From positions 62,001-126,000 of the forward strand of contig JAFSSP010000017.1 in the NCBI GenBank assembly GCA_017450945.1: 64,000 bases of DNA. Direction: 5' to 3'. This stretch comes from Clostridia bacterium (GTDB taxonomy: Bacteria > Bacillota > Clostridia > Oscillospirales > CAG-272). Made by a program: the position numbers and the translations under genes. Shown here piece after piece: positions 16,839 through 25,735 of the stretch (its first letter is position 1; the number at the start of each line of letters is the position of its first letter). The notes beneath the pieces were generated by a model that saw only the letters and a list, made by a program, of their open reading frames with translations, did no database searches and was not told the DNA's origin.

Positions 16839-18254
16839 TCAATTCATTTTTTCATCCAGCTGTAAAAAAGCGTTGTATGCGTCGCTGTAGTCGGCGCCGC
16901 TGGGCAAATAGGTTGTCTTTCTGTGGACGAGCCTTGCCGCCGCGCTTTCAATCGAGTCAAAGGCGCCCACGCCGACAGCGGCCAAAATCGCGCTGCCGAG
17001 GCAGGCCGTCTCGCTCTCGGATACCGTGTTGAGCGTTTTGCCGGTGACGTCGGCCTTCATCTGCGCCCAGAGCGGGCTCGACGCGCCGCCACCCGTGATG
17101 CGGATCTCTTCGACCGCATCTGCTCCGATATAGTCAAGATCCTGTTTGAGAATAAACGCGATCGACTCCATGATCGCCCGCGCAAAATGCCCTCTTGTGT
17201 GCGAGAGCGTCACGCCGGAAAAGACGGCGCGTGCGTCGGGATTGTATTTCGGCATGGTCGAGCCGGTAAAGTACGGAAGCATCGAGAGCCCGTCGCAACC
17301 GGGCGCGATCTCTTTTGCCAGCTCGTCGAGTTCGCGGAAGGAGAAATTCTCCGCAAAGGTATTTTTGAACCATTTGAGCGCCATGCCCGCCGTGGACGAC
17401 CAGAGGATGCGGCAATACTTCCCTTTCAATGCGTGCATATGGCAAGGAATGATGCTGTCTTCTCTGTAAGGGGGGATCTCATCGGTCATCGCGCAGATCG
17501 CCATGATCGTGCCGGTCATTTCGCTGATTTTCGTGTCGTCCACCACTCCGGCTCCGATCGTGCCGGAAATCTGGTCGAGCGCACCGGCAACCACCGGGAT
17601 GCCCTTGTAATTCCCGACAACCTCGGTGCTCTCCACGAGCTTTGGCAGAATCTCCTTCGGAACGCTGATGAAGTCGAGCATTTCGTCCCACCAGCACTTG
17701 TTGCGAATATCGTAATAGATTGTCGAGGACTGGATGGTCGGCTCGGTCACAAAGTTCCCCGAGAGGCGGTAAAGAATCCAGTCTTCGAGCAAAAACACTT
17801 TTTTGACCTTTGCAAAGATCTCCGGGCGATTTCGTTTGAACCAAAGGAGCTTTGCCGCAGGCCAGCCCGCGGTAATCTCGGGTTGCCCGGTCACTTCGTA
17901 AACCAGTTTGTTGCCAAAATGCGCTTTGATCGCGTCGGCCTCTTCTCCCGCACGGTTGTCCAGCCAGTTGACTGCGGGATAGAGCGGACAGCCGCCCTCG
18001 TCGGTCAAAACCATTGTCTCGCCCTGTGTGTCAACCGAGATTGCCGAAATCTCCCCACACTCACGCGAGAGCTCGTCGATCACCTTTTCCACAAGGGTAA
18101 AATAGCGGTCAGCGTCAAACTCAATAAACCCGGTCTTTGGATCGGTGTCAAGCGTGTAGTCCTCGGTTCTAAGACCCAATCTCTGACCGTTCTCATCAAA
18201 GAGCGCGGCCTTGAGCGAGGTGGTTCCGATGTCAATTCCCAAAAATCGTTTCAC
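16839..18254 (-). CDS. FGGY-family carbohydrate kinase
   Basis: A 471-aa sugar kinase, probably acting on a ketose or polyol. The N-terminal phosphate motif is 'GIDIGTTSLKAALFD' (6-20). 'SVDTQGETMVL' and 'NWLDNRAGEEAD' match the substrate region, 'AGALDQISGTIGAGV' the domain hinge, and 'RITGGGASSPLWAQMKADVTG' the C-terminal ATP site. It is nearer to xylulokinase/gluconokinase types than to RhaB. It lies between the isomerase and the ceramidase-like gene, 16 and 12 nt away. With the isomerase and FSA-type aldolase it gives a complete isomerise-phosphorylate-cleave route. Confidence 0.92.
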   Translation of the reverse strand: MKRFLGIDIGTTSLKAALFDENGQRLGLRTEDYTLDTDPKTGFIEFDADRYFTLVEKVIDELSRECGEISAISVDTQGETMVLTDEGGCPLYPAVNWLDNRAGEEADAIKAHFGNKLVYEVTGQPEITAGWPAAKLLWFKRNRPEIFAKVKKVFLLEDWILYRLSGNFVTEPTIQSSTIYYDIRNKCWWDEMLDFISVPKEILPKLVESTEVVGNYKGIPVVAGALDQISGTIGAGVVDDTKISEMTGTIMAICAMTDEIPPYREDSIIPCHMHALKGKYCRILWSSTAGMALKWFKNTFAENFSFRELDELAKEIAPGCDGLSMLPYFTGSTMPKYNPDARAVFSGVTLSHTRGHFARAIMESIAFILKQDLDYIGADAVEEIRITGGGASSPLWAQMKADVTGKTLNTVSESETACLGSAILAAVGVGAFDSIESAAARLVHRKTTYLPSGADYSDAYNAFLQLDEKMN

Positions 18255-18266
18255 AGTATTTCTCCG

Positions 18267-19739
18267 TTAATCTTTGAAAAGTTCGTTCAGGTCTTCCAGC
18301 GTTTTTTCGACGAGGATCGCGCCGCCCTCGTGCCCGACGTAGCCCGAGGAAACGTAGGCGCTGTAATGCCCGTGCGCTTCGGCAAGCGCCGTCGGCAGGT
18401 AACCGAGCTCGCCGTTGGCAAGCTGAATGAGAAAAGTCTGCGCCGCGGGCGAATGCGCGCGGATCTGGTTGCCGTAGTTGAGGAAAAGCTCAAAGGGATC
18501 GCTCGAAAAAGCGATGTCGCCGAGGCGCACGTTGTGGACGTTCACCCTGACTTTGTCCCTTGTCTTTTGCTCTTCGTAGCGATGCAAAGTTCCGGTATAA
18601 ACGTAGAGCGCGGCGGTATCCATGAAATTGATCTTGGTTTTCCCCACAAAGAAGTCGGCGATGGCTTTCTCGGCTTTGATCTTGTCCTCTTCGGTCACGC
18701 GGCGAAGCGGCAGGTAAATATCCCTTGCGCTGTGAGAAAGAATTGCCTCGGTCTGAATCTCCTCCACGCTCTCGAGCGCAAAGGAAATCTCGTTCATGAT
18801 GCGGCGACCGATCGTCCAGGTGCCTCTCACATCGAACATCGAAGGGTCGGCGCGACGGTATTTCGGATGGTTGCGGATGACGTTGGGATCCTTGATCGGC
18901 GTCTCGGGCTCGACCCAACGGATGAGATCGCGCGGGCATTGGTCGCCTGCGGGAGCGCAAAGCGAAAGAAGATAGAGATCCTTACCGTATTTCTCGCGGA
19001 GGAGGATCTTGACCTTGCCCCAGAAATCACCAGAGATGATGCTTCTCTGCTCCAAAACCTGCGACGGACAGGCGAGGTTGGCCACCACGCCGGTCAGGTT
19101 CTTGTTTTCATCGTAAACAAACATCATCTCGATGCCGTTGTCATTGCCACCTTCCAGCTCGGTGAAGTTCTCCTTTTCCACGTCGCCCCACATGGCGGCG
19201 GTACCGTCCGAGTAGCAGACGCGGCGGTTCATACCAACGGCGGCTCTGCCGAATCCGGGAGCAAATCCGCCGGGCTTGCGATTGTTCCACGCCAGCTCTA
19301 CCGCGTCGGCGAGTTTTTCACCGAGGAACGCGAGTGCGCGCGGCGCCGACATCTGATCCGGATCATGCTCTTCGGGAATATAGGTACAGCCCTCCGGGAA
19401 AAGCTTCAGCACAGACGGATCCGACGCGCCGGCCACGCTGCCGTAGTTGTAGGAATTATGCGTATGGATCGCCGAAGCGACGATCTTTTCAATATCCAGT
19501 CCTTTGACGTTGCGCTCTTTCAGGATCTGTTTGGTAAGATCCATCAGATCCTCCTCGACCCCAACGAGATCGCAGGAGCAAAACACCACCTGGTCACCGT
19601 CGCCCTCAATGGCAAGAGAAGTGATCGAGATCGGCGTTTCAACCTCGTTTGTTACGCGTTCAAAGAATTCGCCGCGCAAAGCGATTTTCTCGGTGGGGGT
19701 AATGTCAACCTCCGACCAACCGAATTTTAAGTTTCCCAT
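18267..19739 (-). CDS. Neutral/alkaline ceramidase-like protein, copy A
   Basis: A 490-aa cytosolic protein (no signal peptide) related to the N-terminal catalytic domain of neutral/alkaline ceramidases. 'SAIHTHNS' (H92, H94) matches the zinc His-x-His of 'HTHSGPGG', and 'APAGDQCPRD' (263-271) matches the 'GDVSPN' nucleophile region, with Cys268 in place of the serine. The immunoglobulin-like C-terminal domain of true ceramidases is missing. Copy B (27692-29191) is a clear paralogue, sharing 'PGFGRAAVGMNRRVCY' and 'GKVKILLREKYGKDL'. It is the first gene of the nine-gene operon. The context argues for a sugar-linked substrate, not ceramide. Confidence 0.8.
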   Translation of the reverse strand: MGNLKFGWSEVDITPTEKIALRGEFFERVTNEVETPISITSLAIEGDGDQVVFCSCDLVGVEEDLMDLTKQILKERNVKGLDIEKIVASAIHTHNSYNYGSVAGASDPSVLKLFPEGCTYIPEEHDPDQMSAPRALAFLGEKLADAVELAWNNRKPGGFAPGFGRAAVGMNRRVCYSDGTAAMWGDVEKENFTELEGGNDNGIEMMFVYDENKNLTGVVANLACPSQVLEQRSIISGDFWGKVKILLREKYGKDLYLLSLCAPAGDQCPRDLIRWVEPETPIKDPNVIRNHPKYRRADPSMFDVRGTWTIGRRIMNEISFALESVEEIQTEAILSHSARDIYLPLRRVTEEDKIKAEKAIADFFVGKTKINFMDTAALYVYTGTLHRYEEQKTRDKVRVNVHNVRLGDIAFSSDPFELFLNYGNQIRAHSPAAQTFLIQLANGELGYLPTALAEAHGHYSAYVSSGYVGHEGGAILVEKTLEDLNELFKD

Positions 19740-19802
19740 AAGACAGTTCCTTTCCGGGAGAGAGCCATAACAAGCCCTACTTTCCCATCATCTATCAAAC
19801 CT

Positions 19803-19874
19803 ATTGTATCACTGATTATAACAAAATGATATGTATTTTTTCAAAAAAAGTATGTAAAAAATAAAGTTTTTTGA
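19803..19874 (-). promoter_or_regulatory. Conserved 72-bp promoter block A
   Basis: Drives the minus operon that begins at 19739. It contains a minus-strand TATAAT (19816-19821) with a poor -35 at the expected spacing, and two direct TACATA copies 21 bp apart (19831-19836 and 19852-19857), the pattern of an AraC-type activator site. It aligns without gaps to block B (30567-30638) at 60 of 72 positions; the central ATGTAAAAAA is identical. Confidence 0.75.
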
Positions 19875-19923
19875 AATATTTTCGATTTTTCTCGGAAAAC
19901 CCTTTGAAAAAGCCGAAAAAGCC

Positions 19924-19953
19924 TTGACTTTTGCTTTTTTTCTATGGTAGAAT
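19924..19953 (+). promoter_or_regulatory. Promoter of the GH39-GH127 transcript
   Basis: TTGACT (19924-19929), 18-bp spacer, TAGAAT (19948-19953), reading towards the gene at 20010. Confidence 0.65.
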
Positions 19954-19958
19954 GAGCC

Positions 19959-19977
19959 TGTCGAAAGTCTTTCGGCA
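19959..19977 (+). promoter_or_regulatory. Candidate operator, inverted repeat
   Basis: TGTCGAAAG-T-CTTTCGGCA, a 9-bp inverted repeat with a single mismatch around a central T. It lies over the likely +1 of the plus-strand promoter, where a bound repressor would block transcription. Confidence 0.5.
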
Positions 19978-20009
19978 AAAAACCAAAACAGCAAAGGACG
20001 AAACAAATC

Positions 20010-21290
20010 ATGGCAAAAATCACGTTGGATTTTACCAAAATCGAAAAGCCGATGAAACCACTCCACGGCGTCGGGCAACCGCCCCGCGACGGCATCTACG
20101 ACGACCTTTTCCACTACCTGACCGAAGCGGGCATTCCATATTCGCGTTTGCACGACGTTGCCAATCACATGGTGGATATTCCCGAAGTGTTTCCGAACTT
20201 TGACGCCGACGTGAACGATCCGGCTTCCTACGACTTTGTCTTTACCGACTGGCTTCTCGGTAGCCTGATGAAGGCAAAGTGCGAACCCTACTACCGCCTC
20301 GGTATTACGATTGAGAACCACGCCGATATGAAGGCATACCACACGGCTCCCCCGAAAGATTTTCAGAAGTGGGCCGAGATCTGCGAGCATATCATCGCGC
20401 ACTACAACCACGGTTGGGCAAACGGCTTCCATTATAACATCACCTATTGGGAGATCTGGAACGAGCCGGACGGCACGGTTCCGGGATTCCCCTACAAGGC
20501 GGAGCTCTGGAGCGGCACGCCCGAACAGTTCTACGAGCTTTACGATGTGGCGGCAAAGCACTTAAAAAAGAAATTCCCCGAGATCAAGGTCGGCGGATAC
20601 GCCGCAACCGCATTCCGTGGGCTCTTTATGACTCCAGAGGAATACAAAGGCTCTCGCGAAGAACTCTTCATCAAGTTCTTTGAAGGCTTCTTTGATTACA
20701 TCAAGGCGCATGGCTCGCCGATCGACTTCTTCTCCTGGCACTCTTACAACACGGTCAAGAAGATGATCTATCTTGACAAGTGGGTGCACGAACAGCTCGA
20801 GGCGAGAGGCTACGGCAAGATCGAGACGCACATCAACGAGTGGAACCCCTGGCACGATCTGCGCGGTTGCGCACGGCATGCGGCACAGGTCATGTCCTGC
20901 ATGCTCTCGATGCAAAGAGGATACACCGACAAGATGATGTTCTACGACGCGCGAGTAGGCGCCTGCTCTTACGGCGGTTTGTTCAATCCCATGACCTTCA
21001 AGCCCTTCCCACTATATTACGGCTTTGTGGCTTTCAACGAGCTTTACAATCTCGGCAACCAGGCAGAGATGGTGATCGAGGGCGAGGACCTCTACGGTAT
21101 CTCGGCAACCGACGGCAAAACCAAACGCACCATGCTTGTCAATATGTCGCTTGAGCCGCAAAAGATCACCTTTGAAGGCGTTGGCAAATTCAAGCACGCC
21201 TGGGTCATCGACGATGATCATCTGCTTTCCTGGACGCCCGACATTACCACGCTCAAAACCTATCAGATCCTGCTTGTCGAGTGGGAATAA
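20010..21290 (+). CDS. GH39-like glycoside hydrolase, copy A
   Basis: A 426-aa cytosolic enzyme of the GH-A clan, resembling GH39 (beta-xylosidase/alpha-L-iduronidase). 'YWEIWNEPD' (146-154) contains the predicted acid/base Glu152, and 'ETHINEWNPW' (272-281) the predicted nucleophile Glu277. 'FYDARVGACSYGGLFN' is shared in outline with copy B ('MYYDARIGTAMNGLFD'). There is no signal peptide, so it acts on imported oligosaccharides. It is followed 9 nt later by the GH127-like gene. Sugar specificity cannot be read; GH39-type fits a xylose, iduronate or arabinose-type linkage. Confidence 0.85.
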   Translation: MAKITLDFTKIEKPMKPLHGVGQPPRDGIYDDLFHYLTEAGIPYSRLHDVANHMVDIPEVFPNFDADVNDPASYDFVFTDWLLGSLMKAKCEPYYRLGITIENHADMKAYHTAPPKDFQKWAEICEHIIAHYNHGWANGFHYNITYWEIWNEPDGTVPGFPYKAELWSGTPEQFYELYDVAAKHLKKKFPEIKVGGYAATAFRGLFMTPEEYKGSREELFIKFFEGFFDYIKAHGSPIDFFSWHSYNTVKKMIYLDKWVHEQLEARGYGKIETHINEWNPWHDLRGCARHAAQVMSCMLSMQRGYTDKMMFYDARVGACSYGGLFNPMTFKPFPLYYGFVAFNELYNLGNQAEMVIEGEDLYGISATDGKTKRTMLVNMSLEPQKITFEGVGKFKHAWVIDDDHLLSWTPDITTLKTYQILLVEWE

Positions 21291-21299
21291 GGAGAAATT

Positions 21300-23012
21300 A
21301 TGGATTACCAAAAGTATGATTTGACCGAAGAAGCGCGGCTTGCGCTCAACTATATTGACGGCATGACCGACCGTGCCTATGACTATCTTCCCTACTGGCT
21401 CGTCACTCCGCACAAAAAACCCGCCGAAGCCGAGCACTGCAAGGTGGACGACGCGGAGCTCGTCGGCTCCTGGCTCGAGGCGACCGACAGCCTGCGTGGC
21501 ATTCTGGGAGACGTTGGTGAAAGCAAAAACCTTTACGAAGGCTTCCGGCGCCGCGTGCTTTCCTCCTGGGGCGAGCACGGACTGCGTTTCCACGAAGCCT
21601 ATCCCTGGACGCACACGATCCATTCTTCCTTCCATGAAATGGGCTACATTCTGCCGGCGCTCAACCGCTTGGTAAAGAATAATCCCGACGACAAGGAAGC
21701 CGAGGCGCGCGCCTCTGGCCTGGTTCGCGGAATGCGCTCGCTCGTCATTGAACGGAAGGTCAACACCTTCTGGTCGGGCGACAGTTATGAAAAGAAGCCC
21801 ATCTACGAATTCCCGAACGACGTCTATCTCAAGGACGGCGGATTTGATCTGACACGCCACACCGGACGCGGTGAGCAGTGCATCCGCAACGCCGTATCGC
21901 TCCACGCGCTGGTCGATCGCTACGTCATTGCAGGCGACGAGGTAGCTCTTGATCTTGCCACCGGCATGGCAAACTATCTGTTAGGGCCGTCCCGCTATTT
22001 CAACTACAAATTCGAGTTTTTCGGCCACGTCCACTCGGCACTCTGGGTGGCGGCAGGACTGATTTACCTCTATCGTGTCGTTGATAATCAAAAATATCTC
22101 GTTGCCGGGGAAAACATCTACCGCTACGTTGTCTCGCTCGGTTCCTCCTTCGGCTGGATCCCGGAATACGCGCAATGGCACAAGCCCGAGGACGAGCATT
22201 GCGAAACCTGTTGTATCAAGGATCTCATCCTTTGCTGTGAGGAGCTCATCAAGTGCGGCAAAACCGAATACTGGGACGACATGAACCGCTTTGCCCGCAA
22301 CCAGCTCTCGGAAAACCAGGTCAAGTACACCGGCTACGTCGTGGTAGACAATACGATCCCCGATGGGAACGGCAAAACCTATCACGACCTTGACAAACGA
22401 CTGCTCGGCGGCTATACCGGCGGCTCGGAGCCGAACAGCATCTCTCTGACGCGCTTCCGCTCGATCGCAGGTTGCTGTGTCGGCACGGGGCCGATCGCGC
22501 TCGGCATTCTCTGGAAGAACGTGACAACTGAAACGGACGGCATCCTTTCGGTCAATCTGCATACCGATAAAGAGACCGCCGACTATCGCCTCTCCCACAA
22601 AATGCCGGATGAAGGCGTGATCTCGCTGGAACTAAAGAAGGACACCTCCGCCGGATTCCGCATCTACCCCTTTATGGGCAAAGAATGGAAACTCTATCAA
22701 AACGGCAAGGAAATCGCCCCGCTCTGGCAAATCGAAGAAAATGTTGCCTACGTGAAAGACGCAAAGAATGGTGACGTTCTGGAGCTTCGCTTCCCGATCG
22801 AGACGGTCGAGAAAAAAGAGTTCTTTGCAGGCAAAGAATACACGGCATTCTGGCGCGGCGCCGACGTGGTCGATCTGCTTCCGCACGGCGAGCACGTTCG
22901 CCTCTACCAGCGCGACAACCGCATCCCGAAATACTATCCCACGCCCGACGATCTCGAATATCAAGGACAGGTCAGCCGAGGACCGACCCAGCAGGGACAG
23001 GTCAAAAAATAA
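21300..23012 (+). CDS. GH127-like (DUF1680) beta-L-arabinofuranosidase-type enzyme
   Basis: A 570-aa alpha/alpha-barrel protein with the GH127 zinc-thiolate residues: E302-x-C304 in 'HCETCC' and the pair C392-C393 in 'IAGCCVGTGP'. These correspond to the Glu-x-Cys and Cys-Cys set of HypBA1, in which one cysteine of the pair is the nucleophile. The C-terminal approximately 130 residues ('LHTDKETADYRLSHKMPDEG', 'FYAGKEYTAF'-like) form a beta-sandwich. There is no signal peptide. It is co-transcribed with the GH39-like gene, and a terminator hairpin follows. Overall similarity to standard DUF1680 is loose, so a new subfamily is possible. Confidence 0.8.
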   Translation: MDYQKYDLTEEARLALNYIDGMTDRAYDYLPYWLVTPHKKPAEAEHCKVDDAELVGSWLEATDSLRGILGDVGESKNLYEGFRRRVLSSWGEHGLRFHEAYPWTHTIHSSFHEMGYILPALNRLVKNNPDDKEAEARASGLVRGMRSLVIERKVNTFWSGDSYEKKPIYEFPNDVYLKDGGFDLTRHTGRGEQCIRNAVSLHALVDRYVIAGDEVALDLATGMANYLLGPSRYFNYKFEFFGHVHSALWVAAGLIYLYRVVDNQKYLVAGENIYRYVVSLGSSFGWIPEYAQWHKPEDEHCETCCIKDLILCCEELIKCGKTEYWDDMNRFARNQLSENQVKYTGYVVVDNTIPDGNGKTYHDLDKRLLGGYTGGSEPNSISLTRFRSIAGCCVGTGPIALGILWKNVTTETDGILSVNLHTDKETADYRLSHKMPDEGVISLELKKDTSAGFRIYPFMGKEWKLYQNGKEIAPLWQIEENVAYVKDAKNGDVLELRFPIETVEKKEFFAGKEYTAFWRGADVVDLLPHGEHVRLYQRDNRIPKYYPTPDDLEYQGQVSRGPTQQGQVKK

Positions 23013-23031
23013 AAACCTTGCAAACGAAATG

Positions 23032-23056
23032 CCGTCCACCCCATACGGGTGGACGG
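23032..23056. terminator. Terminator between the GH127-like and SGNH genes
   Basis: A 10-bp perfect GC-rich stem (CCGTCCACCC with its complement) and a 5-nt loop, with a modest T tract on the plus side. It separates two convergent operons. Confidence 0.75.
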
Positions 23057-23063
23057 TTCTTTG

Positions 23064-24011
23064 TTATCGCTTTGAATCGGTGTTTCTGAAATAGGAGACA
23101 AGCCGCTCGGCGTAGATCGAAAAGCCGAGTTCGTTGGGGTGAACCGAATCAGCGTAGAAGTCTGGGTTTTTCGGGAAGAGCGTCTCGCCGTCCACCACTT
23201 CAAAGCCCTGCTCTTTTGCGACGGTTTCAATCGAAGTGCGTGTCGTGCGGTACCAGTCCTCACCTTTTTCCTGCGCCGGGATCGGCGTGATAACCACCAC
23301 GCGGCAACCCTTGTAAGCCTCTTTGACCTGCTCGAGATACCCTCTTGCGTTTGCCATGTTCTCTTCGACCGTGCGGTGCGAGGAATTGAAATCGTTAAAA
23401 CCGTAGGCGGTCACGATGATATCCGGGCCAAAATTGACAACGTCAAAGGTTTCGGGAATGTATCTCCCGCCGCCAAAGGCGCAGATGTGAAAATCCATGC
23501 CGAGCGTCGTTGCCGTGCGGTAGGCGTAAGAGAGCGTGTCGTGCGCCGAGTCCCAGCCCTGCGTGATCGAGTCACCCATAAAAAGGATCTTTTTTTCGTA
23601 GGTCACCGGACGATAAAAGGTCGCCCCCTCCAGAGAGAAAGCGGAAAGAACGCCGGCCGTATGGCTCGGGAGCGCAAACATCACCTTTTTTGTACCCTTT
23701 TCCAGTTTGACAACCGGCGTTTCTCCGGCTTCGCGCAAGGGACTCACAAAGAGCTGACGGTAGAAAAGCCCGTTCACCCAGATCTCGAATTTGTTTCCCG
23801 AGGGGGCATCAAAGACAATCGCCTCGGCGTCGGTCTCAAATTCGAGCCGGATACCGGTGGTCGCCCGGATAAAGGACAGCGGCATTTTGTTCTCAAGCCA
23901 CGCCGCCTCCTGCTTTTCGGTGCATTTGTAAAAATGCAGGCCGTCGGCTTCTTCTGAAAAATGATCGGCTCCGTGCGCAAGCGTCCGGATCTCGTCAAAG
24001 GTCAGTTTCAT
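23064..24011 (-). CDS. SGNH/GDSL-family esterase with N-terminal beta domain
   Basis: A 315-aa intracellular esterase. Residues 1-135 form a beta-rich module like the jelly-roll domain of CE2/CE-type carbohydrate esterases. Residues 140-310 form the SGNH domain: 'FMGDSITQG' with catalytic Ser148, 'AYGFNDF' (block III Asn), and 'YADSVHPNELG' with the Asp-His pair. Such enzymes remove acetyl groups from sugars. It is the last gene of the seven-gene operon, so it probably deacylates the oligosaccharide or a monomer before catabolism. Confidence 0.88.
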   Translation of the reverse strand: MKLTFDEIRTLAHGADHFSEEADGLHFYKCTEKQEAAWLENKMPLSFIRATTGIRLEFETDAEAIVFDAPSGNKFEIWVNGLFYRQLFVSPLREAGETPVVKLEKGTKKVMFALPSHTAGVLSAFSLEGATFYRPVTYEKKILFMGDSITQGWDSAHDTLSYAYRTATTLGMDFHICAFGGGRYIPETFDVVNFGPDIIVTAYGFNDFNSSHRTVEENMANARGYLEQVKEAYKGCRVVVITPIPAQEKGEDWYRTTRTSIETVAKEQGFEVVDGETLFPKNPDFYADSVHPNELGFSIYAERLVSYFRNTDSKR

Positions 24012-24031
24012 GGGTTATCCCTTTCTGCCAT

Positions 24032-25051
24032 TTATCTTTGCACTCTGCCGGATGCGTTTCCGCCGGCAAGAGCTTCCACTTCTTTGACCGACACCAGGTT
24101 GAAGTCACCTTCAATGCTGTGCTTGAGGCAGGACGCCGCGACCGCGAAATTGATCGCCTTCTCTGCATCAAAGCCCTGCAGGAGCGAATAGATGAGCGCG
24201 CCGCCAAAGCTGTCGCCGCCGCCGACTCTGTCCACAATGTGCATGGCGTATTTTTTGGAGAATGCGGCCTGCCCGTTCGTATAGAGCATACCCGACCAGT
24301 TGTTGTCGTTTGCCGAAAGGCTCTCGCGCAGGGTGATGGCAACGCCGCCAAAACCAAAGCGCTCGGTCAGCTTTTTTGCCACCGAAATGTAGCCCTCTCT
24401 ATCCAGCTTGCCGGTGTTGATATCGGTGTTGTCGGCCTCGATCCCGAATACGTCCTTGGCGTCCTCCTCGTTGGCGATGCAATAGTCAACATACTTACAG
24501 AGCTCGCCCATGACCTTCCCGGCTTTTTCCTTTGACCAGAGCTTTTTGCGGAAGTTGAGATCGCAGGAAACTGTAATTCCTTTTTCTTTTGCTTTTTTGA
24601 GCGCTTCAAGCGTGATTGCCGCCGCATCGTCAGACAGAGCCGGAGTAATGCCGGTAAAGTGGAACCAATTTGTGCCGTCGAAAATCTTATCCCAATCAAA
24701 ATCCTCGGGTTTTGCAAGAGAAATTGCCGAATATGCGCGGTCGTAGATCACCTTGCTCGGACGCTGGCTGGCGCCCTTTTCGCAAAAATAGATGCCCACA
24801 CGCTCGCCGCCGCGGGTGATAAAGGAAGTATCAACGCCGTATTTTCTCAGGCTGTTGACGGCGGCCTGCCCGATCTCGTGCTCGGGGAGCTTGGTAACAA
24901 AAGCCGCATCCATACCGTAATTGGCAAGGCTGACCGCCACGTTTGCTTCGGCGCCTGCATAGGTCACGCCAAATTCGTTTGCCTGCACGAATCTTTCGTA
25001 CCCGAGCGGGTTTAGGCGCATCATAATTTCACCAAAGGTTACAACTTTCAT
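24032..25051 (-). CDS. kdgK: 2-keto-3-deoxygluconate (KDG) kinase, PfkB family
   Basis: Phosphorylates 2-keto-3-deoxy-gluconate (or -galactonate) using ATP. It has the PfkB signatures 'GAEANVAVSLANYG' (35-48) and 'DRVGGGDSFGGALIY' (276-290) with catalytic Asp282. 'SCDLNFRKKLWS' (164-175) is typical for KdgK. At about 339 aa the length is normal. The ATG at 25051 is preferred because AGGAG is 8 nt upstream; the ATG at 25057 is too close to it. The gene lies between the KDPG aldolase and esterase genes, fully consistent with a dehydratase-kinase-aldolase pathway. Confidence 0.93.
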   Translation of the reverse strand: MKVVTFGEIMMRLNPLGYERFVQANEFGVTYAGAEANVAVSLANYGMDAAFVTKLPEHEIGQAAVNSLRKYGVDTSFITRGGERVGIYFCEKGASQRPSKVIYDRAYSAISLAKPEDFDWDKIFDGTNWFHFTGITPALSDDAAAITLEALKKAKEKGITVSCDLNFRKKLWSKEKAGKVMGELCKYVDYCIANEEDAKDVFGIEADNTDINTGKLDREGYISVAKKLTERFGFGGVAITLRESLSANDNNWSGMLYTNGQAAFSKKYAMHIVDRVGGGDSFGGALIYSLLQGFDAEKAINFAVAASCLKHSIEGDFNLVSVKEVEALAGGNASGRVQR

Positions 25052-25069
25052 TTTCATTTCTCCTTAAAC

Positions 25070-25723
25070 TCAATAGAATTCTTTGATCGCCGAAACATAA
25101 CGGCCGGCAAGTTCTGTAATGGCCTTATAGTCGCCTGCTTCGAGCGCTTTTTTGTCGATGATATTGCCACCGATGCCAAAGCCGCATACGCCGGCTTTTG
25201 CATAGTCGGCAAGGTTGGAAAGATCTACGCCGCCAACCGCAAGAAGCGGGATCTGGCAGAGCGGGCCTCTGACGGCCTTGACGTAAGAAGGGCCAAGGGA
25301 GGTCACCGGGAAGAGCTTGACAAAATCCGCGCCGGCTTCGTAGGCCGCTTCGATCTCGGTCGGCGTATAGGCGGCCGGAATCGAAAGAAGCCCTGCCTCC
25401 TTTGTCGCTTTGATGATTTTTTCGTTGCAGTTTGGTGAAATGATATACTTCCCTCCTGCATCACGCGTCAGCATCACCTGCTTTTCGGTGAGCACCGTGC
25501 CGGCGCCGATCTGCATTCTGCCTTCAAAATTGCGGCAAAGCGTGTTGATGTTTTTTGCCGTCTCTTCATCCGAGACTTTTCCGTTGGCGCTGTAGGTGAT
25601 TTCCAAAAGCCGGACGCCGCCCTCATACATGGCCTCGGCAAGCGGAAGGAGCTGTTCGCTACGGACGCCGCGTACAATGACGATGAGGTGCTCGGTTTTG
25701 ATGAGTTCTTTTAGATTTTTCAT
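25070..25723 (-). CDS. eda: KDPG/KDPGal aldolase
   Basis: Class I aldolase that splits 2-keto-3-deoxy-6-phosphogluconate (or the galactonate epimer) into pyruvate and glyceraldehyde 3-phosphate. Glu41 ('LLEITYSA') and the Schiff-base Lys136 ('ADFVKLFP') are present, together with 'GAGTVL' (73-78) and 'LLAVGGVDLSNL'. The length of 217 aa is normal. It follows the phosphodiesterase-like gene and precedes kdgK by 12 nt. Confidence 0.93.
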   Translation of the reverse strand: MKNLKELIKTEHLIVIVRGVRSEQLLPLAEAMYEGGVRLLEITYSANGKVSDEETAKNINTLCRNFEGRMQIGAGTVLTEKQVMLTRDAGGKYIISPNCNEKIIKATKEAGLLSIPAAYTPTEIEAAYEAGADFVKLFPVTSLGPSYVKAVRGPLCQIPLLAVGGVDLSNLADYAKAGVCGFGIGGNIIDKKALEAGDYKAITELAGRYVSAIKEFY

Positions 25724-25735
25724 GGTATTTCTCCT

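Noticed and set aside
16923..19730. 935-aa plus-strand reading frame
   Set aside because: It runs antisense across the FGGY kinase and ceramidase-like genes and crosses their boundary; an antisense artefact of codon bias.
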